Assembly (NCBI GenBank): GCA_949361645.1
Contig: OX442416.1
Location: forward strand, 12,819,540-12,883,539
Direction of reading: 5' to 3'
Source: Spongilla lacustris
Lineage: Eukaryota > Porifera > Demospongiae > Spongillida > Spongillidae
Length of the DNA stretch: 64,000 nucleotides
The translations under genes were made by a program, and so were the position numbers. The notes under the pieces were generated by a model, which did not search any database, had not been told where the DNA came from, and worked only from the letters and a program-made list of their open reading frames with translations. How positions within the stretch are numbered: position 1 is the first letter of the stretch; every line of letters starts with the position of its first letter. This document shows positions 1 through 10,559 of this stretch, one piece after another.

Positions 1-246
1 CACTTCTCAGCCATAGTGTAAAAAAACTCCCAACCTTGAAGCAGGGTGGTAAACATTAATGATGGATGGCAGGGTTGTAAACATGAAACTTATATATTTG
101 AATATGTGCATTGAAAGTTTCTGGTATTGTGCAGCCCCAAAGTTTTGGGGCAAAATGATTACTGGCAGCCATACATGTACATGTAGATGCTACAATATAC
201 ATGGTGTAGTACATCAGTTGTACTTGGGGGAAGCGGGGCACATCAC

Positions 247-560
247 CTTGGCATCCGATCTGTTTATCTTCTGGACTACATCAGCCCAGATGACTCTCTG
301 CTCATGGGTCTCTGCTATCAGCTTGGTCCAGCGGGGGTCATTCCTCAGATTTATCCTATCAGCCTTGAAGGGAATCTTAACACTAATGGTAGAGAATATG
401 TGATGGTGTGGGTATGCATGATAGAGTGATGAGTATAGCAAGCAGACCTCCTTGGGTAGAGTGTCTTCTTCCCCAGGAACAGACTGCTGGCCCTGGCCTT
501 CTCCGTCACCCTCCTCTTCTCATTGGGGTTCTCATTGTAGTAGTCTCTCAGAGCTTTACA
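247..560 (-). pseudogene. Myosin-I TH1 tail exons, copy A (247-382 and 448-560)
   Basis: The exon at 448-560 (113 nt) follows an AG acceptor and reads CKALRDYYNENPNEK and then ASSLFLGKKTLYPR. It ends in phase 2 at a GTCTGC donor. The exon at 247-382 (136 nt) continues in frame with SVKIPFKADRINLRNDP and ADVVQKINRSDAK before a GTGATG donor. These match the start of the myosin I TH1 membrane-binding domain (LYP.SV..PF, EVVNKINR in vertebrate MYO1B). Both exons look intact, unlike the motor exons. The same exons in copy B are 48,543-48,678 and 48,804-48,916. Confidence 0.85.
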
Positions 561-668
561 CTGAGGAAATATTACACATTATACCTTGCAAACCTTTTGT
601 TGAAGTGTAGGCTACAGTCCCATAAAGCACATGTCTGCATGTGTAATACATTTGTACAGTGCCGGCTT

Positions 669-891
669 GCAACAACGAAAAGTCACACCTCACAACAAAA
701 ACAAGGAATATTCATTGTGGAGGGAGTTCATAGCGCAACAATACCACTTTCTGATGAAGGCTGGTCCAGATACATCGATAGATGAAAGCGGTATGGTTGC
801 GCTATGAACACCAACAGCTTTCACAACTCCACGATGAATATGCCTTACATTGTATTTTCCGTTGTTGCGAGGTGTGACTTTTCGTTGCTGC
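669..891. mobile_element. Hairpin MITE-like inverted repeat, copy A
   Basis: The left end reads GCAACAACGAAAAGTCACAC and the right end is its near-perfect reverse complement. Arms of about 95 bp also share TTCATAGCGCAACAATACC / GGTATGGTTGCGCTATGAAC. No coding potential. The same element is in copy B at 49,024-49,263, and its right half recurs at about 50,650-50,790. Confidence 0.6.
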
Positions 892-1007
892 GTGTACATG
901 TATTAGAAAAGAGGATATGTATATACATGTACATGTACATTGCTTCATTATAGTCAAATGAAGCTTTAACATTTCTTTGTCCAGATATTTTAAGGCCTAA
1001 TAGTTGA

Positions 1008-1062
1008 GCCAAGGATTATTGATTGTTGCAATTATTAATGGTAATGATCAATAATCCTTGGT
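1008..1062. repeat. Short hairpin, CCAAGGATTATTGAT arms
   Basis: A 15-bp perfect inverted repeat (1009-1023 and 1047-1061) with a short AT-rich loop. It is conserved in copy B near 50,900-50,960. Function unknown. Confidence 0.5.
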
Positions 1063-1415
1063 TGAGCAGCAGATGCATACAGTTCTGGATGCATATTGAT
1101 GAGTTGGCGAAACAACTGTGCACTAAATCCACTAGCTGGCTGTTAAAATCATATGGCTATAAAATAAGTTTTCGCACTGTTCTTTGCTGCAGTAGATCTC
1201 TTGGATGGACATTTTGCGGTAGTGCATACTGCCAGCTCATACACGATGTTAACAAACAGAAGCAGCTGCATCTTTCACACGTGGTACTTACAGGTACAGG
1301 CACTACTTTTCTGAAAGTGCGCATTATCTACGCAAAGACCACACATGCATAGGGCACTTCCTATACATATGCACACATACATGTACAGGTACACTGTAAA
1401 CACACATGCACATAC

Positions 1416-1490
1416 CATGACCCTCCACATGAAGCCACATATGACTGGTACAGCTGATTCCTTTAAGCGTGTCTTCAGTGTACGTCTTAC
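1416..1490 (-). pseudogene. Possible small myosin exon between IQ6 and TH1, copy A
   Basis: A 75-nt stretch is bounded by TTTGCAG on its 5' side and GTATGT on its 3' side. It is open for 25 codons (VRRTLKTRLKESAVPVICG...). The same stretch with the same splice signals is in copy B at 53,145-53,219. It lies where MYO1B has a linker between the IQ motifs and TH1, but I do not recognise the residues, and reading frame and splice choice are uncertain. Confidence 0.3.
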
Positions 1491-1499
1491 CTGCAAATG

Positions 1500-2720
1500 G
1501 AAGGTGCCCCAGGTAATATATAATTATGTACACCCATCACATACATGTACCACACCATCACATACCACACCAATTACATGTACATACACTGTACACATCT
1601 ACAGTGTGTACATGTACATGTACCGGTCATAACATCACACACCACACCATCACATACATTTAACCACACCCATCACATATCATGTGTATTACATGTATAT
1701 ATCAGACTGAAGTAGCCTCATCCCCAGGCCGTCAATTAAAGTTTGGGAAAAAGACGACCTGGTCTCCATAGCAACTCTAGCCATTACCAAGAAAAGTGGT
1801 AATCGTATACTTTTGTAATTATTGTTTGTACACCTTTTCTACACCAGCGTAAACTCTTCCTCGTCCCAGACCATTGTGTATGTAGAGTTCCATACGTCCA
1901 CTTACTATCACTTGCTCCTTGGACCAATTTCTTACCTCTACGATTGGTACAGTAACACCTCACGCTACTTGCAATCTTTAGTCGAAGCCACAATGCTGAA
2001 AACCTACATGTATGTGTACAGTACTCTCATGGTGCGCACTCATTGGCAAAGGCCTTGTCCGTCGATACCAGACTCCTTTTCGCCACCAAAGTTTTCCAAG
2101 TGTGTAGGGTAGTTCCAATGAATGCGCACCACGAGAGTTTTCAGCACAATTGGTAGCGTGAATTAGCCAGCATACACGTACCAATCGTAGAGGTAAGAAC
2201 TTGGTCCAAGGAGCATGGGATAGTAAGCTGACGTACAAAACTCTACATACACAAGGGTCTGGGACGAGGAAGAGTTTACACTGAAAACGAGATGGTGTAC
2301 GGAAAGGTGTACAAACCAAAAACGTAATACGATTACCACTTTTCTTGGTAATGGCTAGCGCATGCGCACTAACAGAGTTGCAATGGAGACCAGGCCGTCT
2401 TTTAAACCTTAATTGACGACCTGTGGATGAGGCTAGGACTGAATGTACACGTAATGTACATGTAGTCTCCTGCAGAAATGCCTATTCTTACATGTACATG
2501 TACACGTACATGCTGGATATATCCATCAATTATGAATTACCAAGCAACTTTAACCATTTCACAGCACCTGTCCAATGTACACATACACCACACCCACCAT
2601 GTACATGTACATGTACACACTCAGCTCATACATGTACATGTACATGTAGTAATTCTATATTCTGCATTACATCCAGTCCTCCACCCCACACATCAGGTAC
2701 TTTCCCCTCCCCTCCACCTG
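1500..2720. other. Intronic region with TACATGTA tracts and a degenerate inverted repeat
   Basis: No exon recognised. Around 1,720-2,420 the sequence is roughly self-complementary: the region near 1,850-1,950 (TCCTCGTCCCAGACC, CTACGATTGGTAC) reappears inverted at 2,180-2,280. This suggests an old foldback element of about 0.7 kb. The rest is CA/TACATG-rich simple sequence. Confidence 0.45.
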
Positions 2721-2727
2721 CACTCAC

Positions 2728-2901
2728 CAGCCACCCCCTGAAGTACTTCTGTATCACCACGGCAGCAGCACTTGCCCTAGCTGCATGCCTCATCTCCTTG
2801 TACAGCCTTCTGGCTTTCCAGCCATAGAAGTACTTTGCTATGATACCCACTGCCCACACCTCCTTCTTCTTATTGATCCGTCGCCTTAGCAACCTGCGGA
2901 G
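2728..2901 (-). pseudogene. Myosin neck exon with IQ5 and IQ6, copy A
   Basis: A 174-nt (58-codon) phase-0 exon between TTCAG and GTGAGT. It reads LRRLLRRRINKKKEVWAVG, then IIAKYFYGWKARRLYKEMRH, then AAAVVIQKYFRGWL. Two IQ-type repeats would bind calmodulin or light chains. The exon itself is intact. Copy B (53,706-53,879) differs at IIAK/IIVK. The exon abuts the 38-bp minisatellite on its 5' side. Confidence 0.85.
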
Positions 2902-2927
2902 CTGAACAAACAGTAAAAGAAAGTAGT

Positions 2928-4630
2928 GATGGGCATAAGGGGGACATATAGTGATGGACAGGCCCCACACACATAAGAGGGACATATAGTGATGGACAGG
3001 CCCCACACACATAAGGGGGACATATAGTGATGGACAGGCCCCACACACATAAGGGGGACATATAGTGATGGACGGGCCCCACACACATAAGGGGGACATA
3101 TAGTGATGGACAGGCCCCACACACATAAGGGGGACATATAGTGATGGACAGGCCCCACACACATAAGGGGGACATATAGTGATGGACAGGCCCCACACAC
3201 ATAAGAGGGACATATAGTGATGGACAGGCCCCACACACATAAGGGGGACATATAGTGATGGACAGGCCCCACACACATAAGAGGGACATATAGTGATGGA
3301 CAGGCCCCACACACATAAGGGGGACATATAGTGATGGACAGGCCCCACACACATAAGGGGGACATATAGTGATGGACAGGCCCCACACACATAAGGGGGA
3401 CATATAGTGATGGACAGGCCCCACACACATAAGGGGGACATATAGTGATGGACAGGCCCCACACACATAAGGGGGACATATACATGTAGTGATGGACAGG
3501 CCCCACACACATAAGGGGGACATATAGTGATGGACAGGCCCCACACACATAAGGGGGACATATAGTGATGGACAGGCCCCACACACATAAGGGGGACATA
3601 TAGTGATGGACAGGCCCCACACACATAAGGGGGACATATAGTGATGGACAGGCCCCACACACATAAGAGGGAAATATAGTGATGGACAGGCCCCACACAC
3701 ATAAGGGGGACATATAGTGATGGATAGGCCCCACACACATAAGAGGGAAATATAGTGATGGACAGGCCCCACATACATAAGGGGGACATATAGTGATGGA
3801 CAGGCCCCACACACATAAGGGGGACATATAGTGATGGACAGGCCCCACACACATAAGGGGGACATATAGTGATGGACAGGCCCCACACACATAAGGGGGA
3901 CATACAATAGTGATGGACAGGACCCACACACATAAGGGGGACATATAGTGATGGACAGGCCCCACACACATAAGGGGGACATATAGTGATGGACAGGCCC
4001 CACACACATAAGGGGGACATATAGTGATGGACAGCCCCCACACACATAAGGGGGACATATAGTGATGGACAGGCCCCACACACATAAGGGGGACATATAG
4101 TGATGGACAGGCCCCACACACATAAGGGGGACATATAGTGATGGACAGGCCCCACACACATAAGGGGGACATATAGTGATGGACAGGCCCCACACACATA
4201 AGAGGGACATATAGTGATGGACAGGCCCCACACACATAAGGGGGACATATAGTGATGGACAGGCCCCACACACATAAGGGGGACATATAGTGATGGACAG
4301 GCCCCACACACATAAGGGGGACATATAGTGATGGACAGGCCCCACACACATAAGGGGGACATATAGTGATGGACAGGCCCCACACACATAAGGGGGACAT
4401 ATAGTGATGGACAGGCCCCACACACATAAGGGGGACATATAGTGATGGACAGGCCCCACACACATAAGGGGGACATATAGTGATGGACAGGCCCCACACA
4501 CATAAGGGGGACATATAGTGATGGACAGGCCCCATACACATAAGGGGGACATATAGTGATGGACAGCCCCCACACACATAAGGGGGACATATAGTGATGG
4601 ACAGGCCCCACACACATAAGGGGGACATAT
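2928..4630. repeat. 38-bp minisatellite, about 44 copies (copy A)
   Basis: The unit contains ATAGTGATGGACAGGCCCC followed by ACACACATAAGGGGGACAT and has 38 bp. The array spans about 1.7 kb with sparse variants (AGAGGG for AGGGGG, TACATGTAG, TACAATAG). All three minus frames stay open because 38 is not a multiple of three and the unit lacks stops; these ORFs are artefacts. The homologous array in copy B (53,904-54,242) has only about nine units. Confidence 0.95.
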
Positions 4631-4649
4631 AAAATAGTAGCTTAAGCTA

Positions 4650-6096
4650 TGTAGAATCTATGTTGGTGGTGAAAGGGTTAAGCACACATTATTGCAATAG
4701 CACAATTATCAAAGATTGAGATGCATTGCGGATTTTTTCTTTCCACAGGACTGAAGGGGCCATTAATATTGTTTTTAAAAACACATGTAAATAGTCTGTC
4801 TATAGATAAGTTCTCGAGTTTTACGAGTGATCGCCATCTTTAATGTTATGCATTTATTTAAGCACTACATGTAATAAGTGTTTGTTGATAACCACAAACC
4901 AAAGCTAAGAAAACTGGTACATGTACATGTAGTAGCATGTAAGAATGCATTTTTTAAAAGCTCGCATAATTAAGAGCTAGAAAATGCTCAGGTAAGTACT
5001 GCAAGCTCGTCTATGATGCTTGAATAGAAAATTGCTTCATTCTTGTTGCACGTAAAAAGCAACAACCCTGATGCCACCGTCCACGCTGCTGGAGAGCCAC
5101 TCACTGACTCACAACAGCAGCCATCGCTCCTGCTGTAATATGAGAGGAGGCCCCTCATTTGCCAACTGCCGTTTCGACGCGCTGGCTACAGATAGCCTCA
5201 AATTTGTCAACTGTTGTTTTGATGCCGGCATCGCCCCCTCCCCCTCATGACCAACAGCTCGTTCTCAAGGTACTGATGTACAGTGTAGCCAGTCCTACGA
5301 TGCACAGTATAGGGTACATGTACGTCAGTACCCCTAGGACAAGCCGCTGGTTCGTCATAAGGGGGAGGGGGGGGGGGGGCGTTGCTAGCATCAAAACAGC
5401 AGTTGGGCTATCTGTAGCCGGCGCGTCGAAATTGCAGTTGGCAAATGAGGGACCTCCTCTCTTACAGCAGGAATGATCCCTGCAGATGTGAGTGGCTCTT
5501 CAGCAGCATGGACCGTGGTATCAGGGGCCGCAGCTGGTTGTTGCTTTTTACTTGCAACAAGAATGAAGCAATTTTCTATTTGAGCATCATACATGTACAT
5601 GTAGATGAACTTACAGTACTTACCTGAGCAGCATACCCATTCTCTAGCTCTTTTAAAATTATACACTGTAAATACAAATGCATTTTTACACAATACTACC
5701 AATTTGTGGCCAGTTGGTTTGTGGTATATCAACAAACACTTACATGTACTTTATATTAGTGCAAAAACTGCATAGAGCTTATCAATTTAAAAAACAAAAA
5801 TGGCCCCTTCAAAATCTGTGCTACATGTATTAACAATGTATACTTAACCCTTTCACCACCAAAAATATATTGATTCTACATAGATTAAGCTTCAATTTGA
5901 CGCCTAAAAAGTTACTACCAGACATACATGTACATGTACAATGGAAAAGTTATGAGACTGCCAAGTTGCAAATTATCTGAAAAAAAATTAATTATTCAGT
6001 CTAGTATATTTTGTAAACCATTGAAGTTATTAACTTGCAAAATGCTACGAGTAGGATTCATCCAAAAAAAAAACAGACATGAGTAATTGCATCAAG
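4650..6096. mobile_element. Large foldback (inverted-repeat) element, copy A, left arm truncated
   Basis: The left arm (about 4,650-5,265) is the inverse of the right arm (about 5,300-6,096). Matching words include GGTGGTGAAAGGGTTAA / TTAACCCTTTCACCACC, GAAGCAATTTTCTATT and TTTGCCAACTGC / GCAGTTGGCAAA. The copy B counterpart (about 55,756-57,634) has a longer left arm. In copy A that arm starts abruptly at the minisatellite, marking a deletion breakpoint. ORFs inside are short and not recognised. Confidence 0.75.
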
Positions 6097-6371
6097 ATCT
6101 AAAGGCAAGAAGCATGCTCCTATACAAAGAGATAATGGAATGACCTGTACATACATTTACATGTAACTTTATGAACACGTACTGTCCCAACTACAGACGG
6201 TCCCCCAATCCTCTGGACCACCCACATGTCCCCCTGGACCACCCCATCCCTTGCCATACCCTTCTAAAATGTGCCACACACCCTCCCTCCCCACACCTAC
6301 ATCCCTCCCCATACCACCATCCCTCCCCATACCACCATCCCTCAGCTCATACAATGTAGGTGCAGACTCAC
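6097..6371. repeat. C-rich intronic simple sequence (CCCTCCCCATACCACCAT repeats)
   Basis: Short tandem CCCTCCCCATACCACCAT units around 6,290-6,350, lying at the 3' side of the IQ2 exon. Copy B has a shortened version near 57,800-57,860. No exon seen. Confidence 0.5.
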
Positions 6372-6437
6372 TATCCATCCTCTGTAGTACTTCTGTATCA
6401 CGATCACAGCACTCCTCATACGATACCTCTTCACACA
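6372..6437 (-). pseudogene. Myosin IQ2 exon, copy A
   Basis: A 66-nt exon between GTTTCAG and GTGAGT reads CVKRYRMRSAVIVIQKYYRG then WI, an IQ motif. Copy B (57,887-57,955) has one more codon (MRRS versus MRS). Copy A keeps the AG acceptor that copy B has lost. Confidence 0.75.
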
Positions 6438-6729
6438 CTGAAACGAGAGGCCACTAATATCACACACATGTACATACATGTACATGGAGTTATTAGCGTA
6501 CATGTAGGTTTACACTGCACACACAAGTACATGTAACATGCACTCATCACATGGTCATGTAACTCACCACATGGGTCCTGTAGCAAGATGAGAGCACTAT
6601 TTGGGCCCTCCTTAATGCCTTAAACTGAAAGTAAAGATGCAAGAGCATAAGCACACCTCCACCACTGCACTCCCTCCTTCATCACCTGTCTCTCCTCCCC
6701 CTTCCCTCCCTCACCCACTTTCTCTTCAC

Positions 6730-6856
6730 CCAGCCCCTGTAGGTCCTCTGGATCAACGTGGCTATCTCCTCCACTTTCTTCCTTCTGTGCTCCTCCAATT
6801 CAAATATGGTTTTAGGACTTCTGATAAAGATCTTCGACCTTCCGTTTCCCTATTGC
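6730..6856 (-). pseudogene. Myosin converter and IQ1 exon, copy A, frameshifted
   Basis: The exon begins after ATCCAG with AIGK. Later it carries KIFIRSPKTIFELEEHRRKK and IATLIQRTYRGW, which are the end of the converter and the first IQ motif. Compared with copy B, 20 nt are missing right after GGGAAAC. They encode HGEDFSMG in copy B, so the frame breaks between AIGK and KIFIRSP. Copy A keeps the 8 nt that copy B has lost. Confidence 0.8.
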
Positions 6857-7201
6857 CTGGATAACGGTGGTACATGTACCTTTCACATTCATTATGTACA
6901 GTATGCATTAAAGTAACTGCAGCTCCATGTATATGGTATACATGTACACATACATGTACATGTACAATGTATTCAAGTATGATCATACCCATGTACATGT
7001 AATGTATGCATGTAAACATACATGTACATGTACACGTTGCAACACACAATTTCTATTTCTTTACCCCCTTCCTACATTATTTCATTAACCCGTTCCTACC
7101 TTTACTATTTCTTTAACCTCTTTCTGTAATATTTTTAACCCTTTAATTTCTATACAATTTCTTTATTAATAACCCCTTCCTACCTTTAATATTTCTTTAA
7201 C

Positions 7202-7258
7202 CCCTTCTTTTGCTTTGTTCCTCCAGTGGGCCACGTTTGCTTCGACAACATCTTGTAC
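7202..7258 (-). pseudogene. Myosin YKML/TWP exon, copy A, 1-nt deletion
   Basis: This follows the PND exon in phase (LSR + YKMLSKQTWP). Copy A reads TGGCCCACTGG where copy B reads TGGCCCAACTGG. One A is missing, so the expected TWPNWRGKAKEG becomes out-of-frame TWPTGG. The exon is 57 nt here and 58 nt in copy B. Confidence 0.75.
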
Positions 7259-7386
7259 CTATAATAGATGAGCAAATATATAAACACCTGTGGTGTGCTG
7301 GCCTTGCAAGATATACATGTACATGTACTGCAGTGTAGCATATCATGTGGATATTTGTGTGTAGACCAAAGGAAACATGGCCTTAC

Positions 7387-7526
7387 CTGGAGAGTGCCTG
7401 GTCATATAGCTGTCTATAGGCATAGCCTGCCCTTCTCACTTTGATGTTCTCAATAAGTCCTAGGTAGTTGGCCTGGTGACACACCAATTCTTCACAGAAG
7501 TTCCTTGGTTCTTTGAGATCATTGGG
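7387..7526 (-). pseudogene. Myosin converter exon (PND...LSR), copy A, intact
   Basis: A 140-nt exon after TACATACAG begins PNDLKEPRNFCEELVCHQAN and continues YLGLIENIKVRRAGYAYRQL, the classic segment after the CIK motif. GTAAGG donor. In copy B only its 3' part survives, fused to another exon. Confidence 0.85.
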
Positions 7527-7721
7527 CTGTATGTACATGTGGTGTGTGAGGATGTGTGGTTGATAGTTATGTATATAGAAGAGGAAGTGGCTTCCCCAGA
7601 ACAACATTCACCCAATGTAACCTGTGCACAGACCACACCCACATTGGTAAGTTCTTTCCACCACATACAATATGTACTGTATGTGCAAATACGTACAATA
7701 TGTACATGTACATGTACATAC

Positions 7722-7787
7722 CTTGATACATCTGATGTAGTTGGGGTTCTTGCACAGGAGGTTCTTCATCAGATCAGCTACAGACGT
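7722..7787 (-). pseudogene. Myosin actin-interface exon (TSVADL...YIRCIK), copy A
   Basis: A 66-nt phase-0 exon between TTTCAG and GTATGT reads TSVADLMKNLLCKNPNYIRC then IK. It is deleted from copy B. Relative to other class I motors a few residues seem missing between it and the preceding exon, so a tiny exon may be overlooked. Confidence 0.8.
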
Positions 7788-7837
7788 CTGAAAGATGTCA
7801 GATACATGCACATATAGTATGTACAGTGTATGGCGGA

Positions 7838-8060
7838 TAACCTTGGGGGTGGAGGGGGGGGGGGGGCGGCATTCATATTAAATGCCGCCCCTGTCATGAA
7901 AATGCCAGCCCCCTCCCACACATACACACGATGCGTGTGTGTGCGGACTACCTACAGTACGTAACGCATCTAGAAAGCACACCCTTTGTGTGTGGGGGGG
8001 GCGGCAATTTCTTGATAATGCAATTATTAATTCGCAGATATATCTACATGTATCTAATAC
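7838..8060. repeat. G-rich insert with GGCGGCATT hairpin in an intron
   Basis: G-runs flank a small inverted repeat (GGCGGCATTCATATTAAATGCCGCC), and a second GGGGGGGCGGCAATTT occurs at about 8,000. The arrangement resembles a degenerate MITE. No coding content. Confidence 0.35.
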
Positions 8061-8279
8061 CGGAAATTTTATTTAATAATAATCTATAATAGCTACATGT
8101 AATGTACATGGTAGTGTTACTGATATATGTACCACATTCTGTACATGTAAGGAGAACAAAACCAAACTGTAACATTGACCATGCATTACATTACAACATG
8201 TACATGCAACATTCGATGGTGTGCTTAAAATCCTTATTGCAGCCCACCCTTCCAATGGCCCACACTACCTGCACCTTAC

Positions 8280-8394
8280 CTTCTTGGAATAGCTCCTTCA
8301 GCAGGGTCCTGTCACATGCATACATGGCCTGTGAGAGGCTCTTGTACAGAAGGTCTCTGTTCGTGTCCAGGAAGCCCTCCACACTGTAGGTGAC
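8280..8394 (-). pseudogene. Myosin relay exon (VTYSVEGF...), copy A
   Basis: A 115-nt exon after CCCCAG reads VTYSVEGFLDTNRDLLYKSL and then MYACDRTLLKELFQE, the segment following HYAAV in the motor. A GTAAGG donor after GAAG would leave phase 1; a GTAGTG site 12 nt later would give phase 0 (EGKVQ). Absent from copy B. Confidence 0.75.
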
Positions 8395-8767
8395 CTGGGG
8401 ACATCACAGTGGGTGTAAGCATGGGGAGGAGGATACAGCATAGTATAAGACTGGGGAGGAGGATACAACATACGGTAACTATTCTGTTCGAGAATAGTGT
8501 ATCTACAGGAGGTGAGGTGAATTTTAGTATGATGTGATTCATTAATGTGGGTTACAAATACCTTGTTCCAGGTGATTAACATTTATGTGATGCACTAGAG
8601 AAGTCATTCAAATAAAGGAGTTCTTTAGCATGGTCAGTTGAGCACAGGACTGAGAAACTCACTTTGTAGTAAATAAAGTGTCACAAGTGCAGCTCTTACA
8701 TGGAGTTGTGATCAATACAGCATTGCATAAGAGGAAATAAACACGGTGTGGGAGGGGTCACACCCAC

Positions 8768-8908
8768 CACTGCAGCGTAGTGAAGCAGATTGAACTGGTT
8801 CCTCGTGAGGAGAGAGTCACTGTAGAACTCCTTCATGGCCCTGCTCTGGAAGTGGGCGTGTCCTACACAGTTCTTGTTCAAGCAGTCCATGAATGTGTCA
8901 TCATTGGT
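8768..8908 (-). pseudogene. Myosin exon TNDDTFMDC...HYAAV, copy A
   Basis: A 141-nt phase-0 exon between CCCCAG and GTGGGT. It includes FMDCLNKNCVGHAHFQSRAM and LTRNQFNLLHYAAV, the HYAG-like motif preceding the relay region. In copy B the last nine codons are replaced by foreign sequence. Confidence 0.8.
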
Positions 8909-9042
8909 CTGGGGAGGAGAGATAGAGGAATGTGTATCAGGAGTGTGAAAGCATAAGTACAAGCCAGCTAGACAATCTTATTAATGAGGTTAAAAGTGAC
9001 AATTAGAGGTGGGAGGATCTCTTTCAGCTAGCTAAGACTTAC

Positions 9043-9096
9043 CTCTCCTGGTCTGAGGCACTCATCATCAAGGTAGGCCAGTATGCCTTGTTTGGG
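9043..9096 (-). pseudogene. Myosin exon PKQGILAYLDDECLRPGE, copy A
   Basis: An 18-codon exon between CACAG and GTAAGT with the conserved GIL..LD.ECLRPG motif. Intact and identical in both copies at protein level. Confidence 0.85.
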
Positions 9097-9152
9097 CTGT
9101 GTGCATGTGTGGGAGTGATTGTGGGGAAGGTGTACATGTAAACTACTACATA

Positions 9153-9775
9153 TATGGGACATACATGGTACTACATATGGGACATACATGGTACTACATA
9201 TATGGGACATACATGGTACTACATATGGGACATACATGGTACTACATATATGGGACATACATGGTACTACATATGGGACATACATGGTACTACATATGGG
9301 ACATACATGGTACTACATATGGGACGTACATGGTACTACATATGGGACATACATGGTACTACATATGGGACATACATAGTACTACATATGGGACATACAT
9401 GGTACTACATATGGGACATACATGGTACTACATATGGGACATACATGGTATGGGACATACATGGTACTACATATGGGACATACATGGTACTACATATGGG
9501 ACATACATGGTACTATATATGGGACATACATGGTATTACATATAGGACATACATGGTACTACATATGGGACATACATGGTACTACATACAGGACATACAT
9601 GGTACTACATATGGGACATACATGGTACTACATATGGGACATACATGGTACTATATATGGGACATACATGGTATTACATATAGGACATACATGGTACTAC
9701 ATATGGGACATACATGGTACTACATATGGGACATACATGGTACTACATATAGGACATACATGGTACTACATATGG
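9153..9775. repeat. 23-bp minisatellite GGGACATACATGGTACTACATAT (copy A)
   Basis: About 27 head-to-tail units with occasional 25-bp ATATAT variants. Copy B holds about 14 units (59,467-59,790). All forward frames are open through the array; these are not genes. The array's right edge replaces the end of a myosin exon in copy A. Confidence 0.95.
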
Positions 9776-9776
9776 G

Positions 9777-9819
9777 TGACAGCATTGTTGAAGTACTCAA
9801 TGTGGTTCCATTGAATGCC
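9777..9819 (-). pseudogene. Truncated myosin exon GIQWNHIEYFNNAV, copy A
   Basis: The exon starts normally after TTTTAG and continues EYERE in phase. After FNNAV it runs into the 23-bp repeat. The seven codons ICELIEH and the GTATGT donor present in copy B (59,790-59,852) are gone. Confidence 0.8.
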
Positions 9820-9954
9820 CTAAAAGGTCATGTGTGGAGGGGATGGAGGAAGGAGGTTTATCTAACTTATACATGAACACCTGCACACTGAAACTGAAAG
9901 AAGGGATAATGGGAGTGGGGAGGAGGAGTGATGGGTGGACAGTTGGTGACCTAC

Positions 9955-10059
9955 TTCTCTCTCGTACTCGTCCTGCTCTGACTTGAGGGTCAGCTCTATG
10001 AACACTTGTTGGAGCTTCTCATTGCAGTAGTTTATTATGAACTGCTCAAATCCATTCTC
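9955..10059 (-). pseudogene. Myosin exon [18 protein letters not shown]..., copy A
   Basis: A 105-nt phase-0 exon after CCCAG with the near-invariant motor motif FEQF.INY.NEKLQQ, followed by [14 protein letters not shown] and a GTAGGT donor. Same length in copy B (59,988-60,092). Confidence 0.88.
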
Positions 10060-10159
10060 CTGGGAGAACAGGGAGGGGAGGGGTAGGAGGGAGGGGCTTA
10101 TAGCATGTGACTGCATGTGTACAGGCATGCAGGTTGTGATGGTTGTCATGGCAACTAAC

Positions 10160-10207
10160 GGCAAAACCTTCAAATCCATATATATCAAGCACTCCCATGC
10201 ACTTCTT
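10160..10207 (-). pseudogene. Myosin switch II exon [16 protein letters not shown], copy A
   Basis: It carries the switch II motif LDIYGFE and ends at a GTTAGT donor. Copy A reads GFEGFA; copy B (60,193-60,240) reads GFEVFA, the canonical form. The exact acceptor is uncertain (several AGs in AGAAAGAAG). Confidence 0.75.
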
Positions 10208-10356
10208 CTTTCTGACAGAGGAGCTGGCGTGTAAAGAGATGAGCCATCATAACAGAGAGCATGCAGGGTCACCATTGCATATCACAACATGCACAGTCAC
10301 ATGCACACTCATATGATGCATCACAATAATGCATGCTTCAAAGTAGACCTCTCTAC

Positions 10357-10549
10357 CTTAATACTGGAATTTAATTTCCCCACAATCCAAGAAAAAAGGC
10401 GCCCATATATGGCCTTGCAGAGGGCATCACGGGCATGTGCCCCCTCGGAGGCAGAGAGCGTCTTAAGGACATAGTCCCTCTTGGTCTCCACACTCCTCTT
10501 GGTGAGGCACTCCTCCATCAGCTCCTGGGAGCAGCCCAACATGTCACAA
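10357..10549 (-). pseudogene. Myosin motor exon DMLGCSQELMEE...LFSWIV, copy A (most 5' exon seen)
   Basis: A 193-nt exon after CTCCCCAG reads CDMLGCSQELMEECLTKRSV, then LSASEGAHARDALCKAIYGR and LFSWIVGKLNSSIK, before GTAGAG. Canonical myosin region upstream of switch II. No further 5' motor exon is recognisable between here and 11,385. Confidence 0.85.
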
Positions 10550-10559
10550 CTGGGGAGGA

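Larger units (their letters stand above)
1..10549 (-). pseudogene. Class I myosin (MYO1B-like), copy A, 3' end off-window, multiply damaged
   Basis: Read right to left, the exons give consecutive myosin pieces: [62 protein letters not shown] then PNDLKEPRNF, the converter KIFIRSP, IQ motifs, and the TH1 tail start. By family knowledge such a protein would be an actin-based motor binding membranes through TH1. The long neck and the tail words resemble MYO1B. Exon ends fall on GT/AG in almost every case. Lesions: GIQW exon cut by a minisatellite (9777), 1-nt deletion in the YKML exon (7202-7258), 20-nt deletion in the converter exon (6730-6856), and loss of the IQ3 and IQ4 exons. No ATP-binding P-loop exon is visible upstream. 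The last tail exons would lie left of base 1; in copy B they are at 48,116-48,268 and 47,066-47,206. Confidence 0.85.

Noticed and set aside
2626..4628. Three overlapping ORFs of 580-663 codons (MCVGPVHHYMSPL repeats)
   Set aside because: They are a stop-free 38-bp minisatellite read in all three minus frames. Only the IQ exon at 2,728-2,901 within one of them is real.
9099..9876. ORFs of 130-240 codons with GTYMVLHMGHTWYYIWDIH repeats (and 59,423-59,909)
   Set aside because: They come from the 23-bp minisatellite, open in several frames; the intron side of myosin exons on the other strand explains the location.
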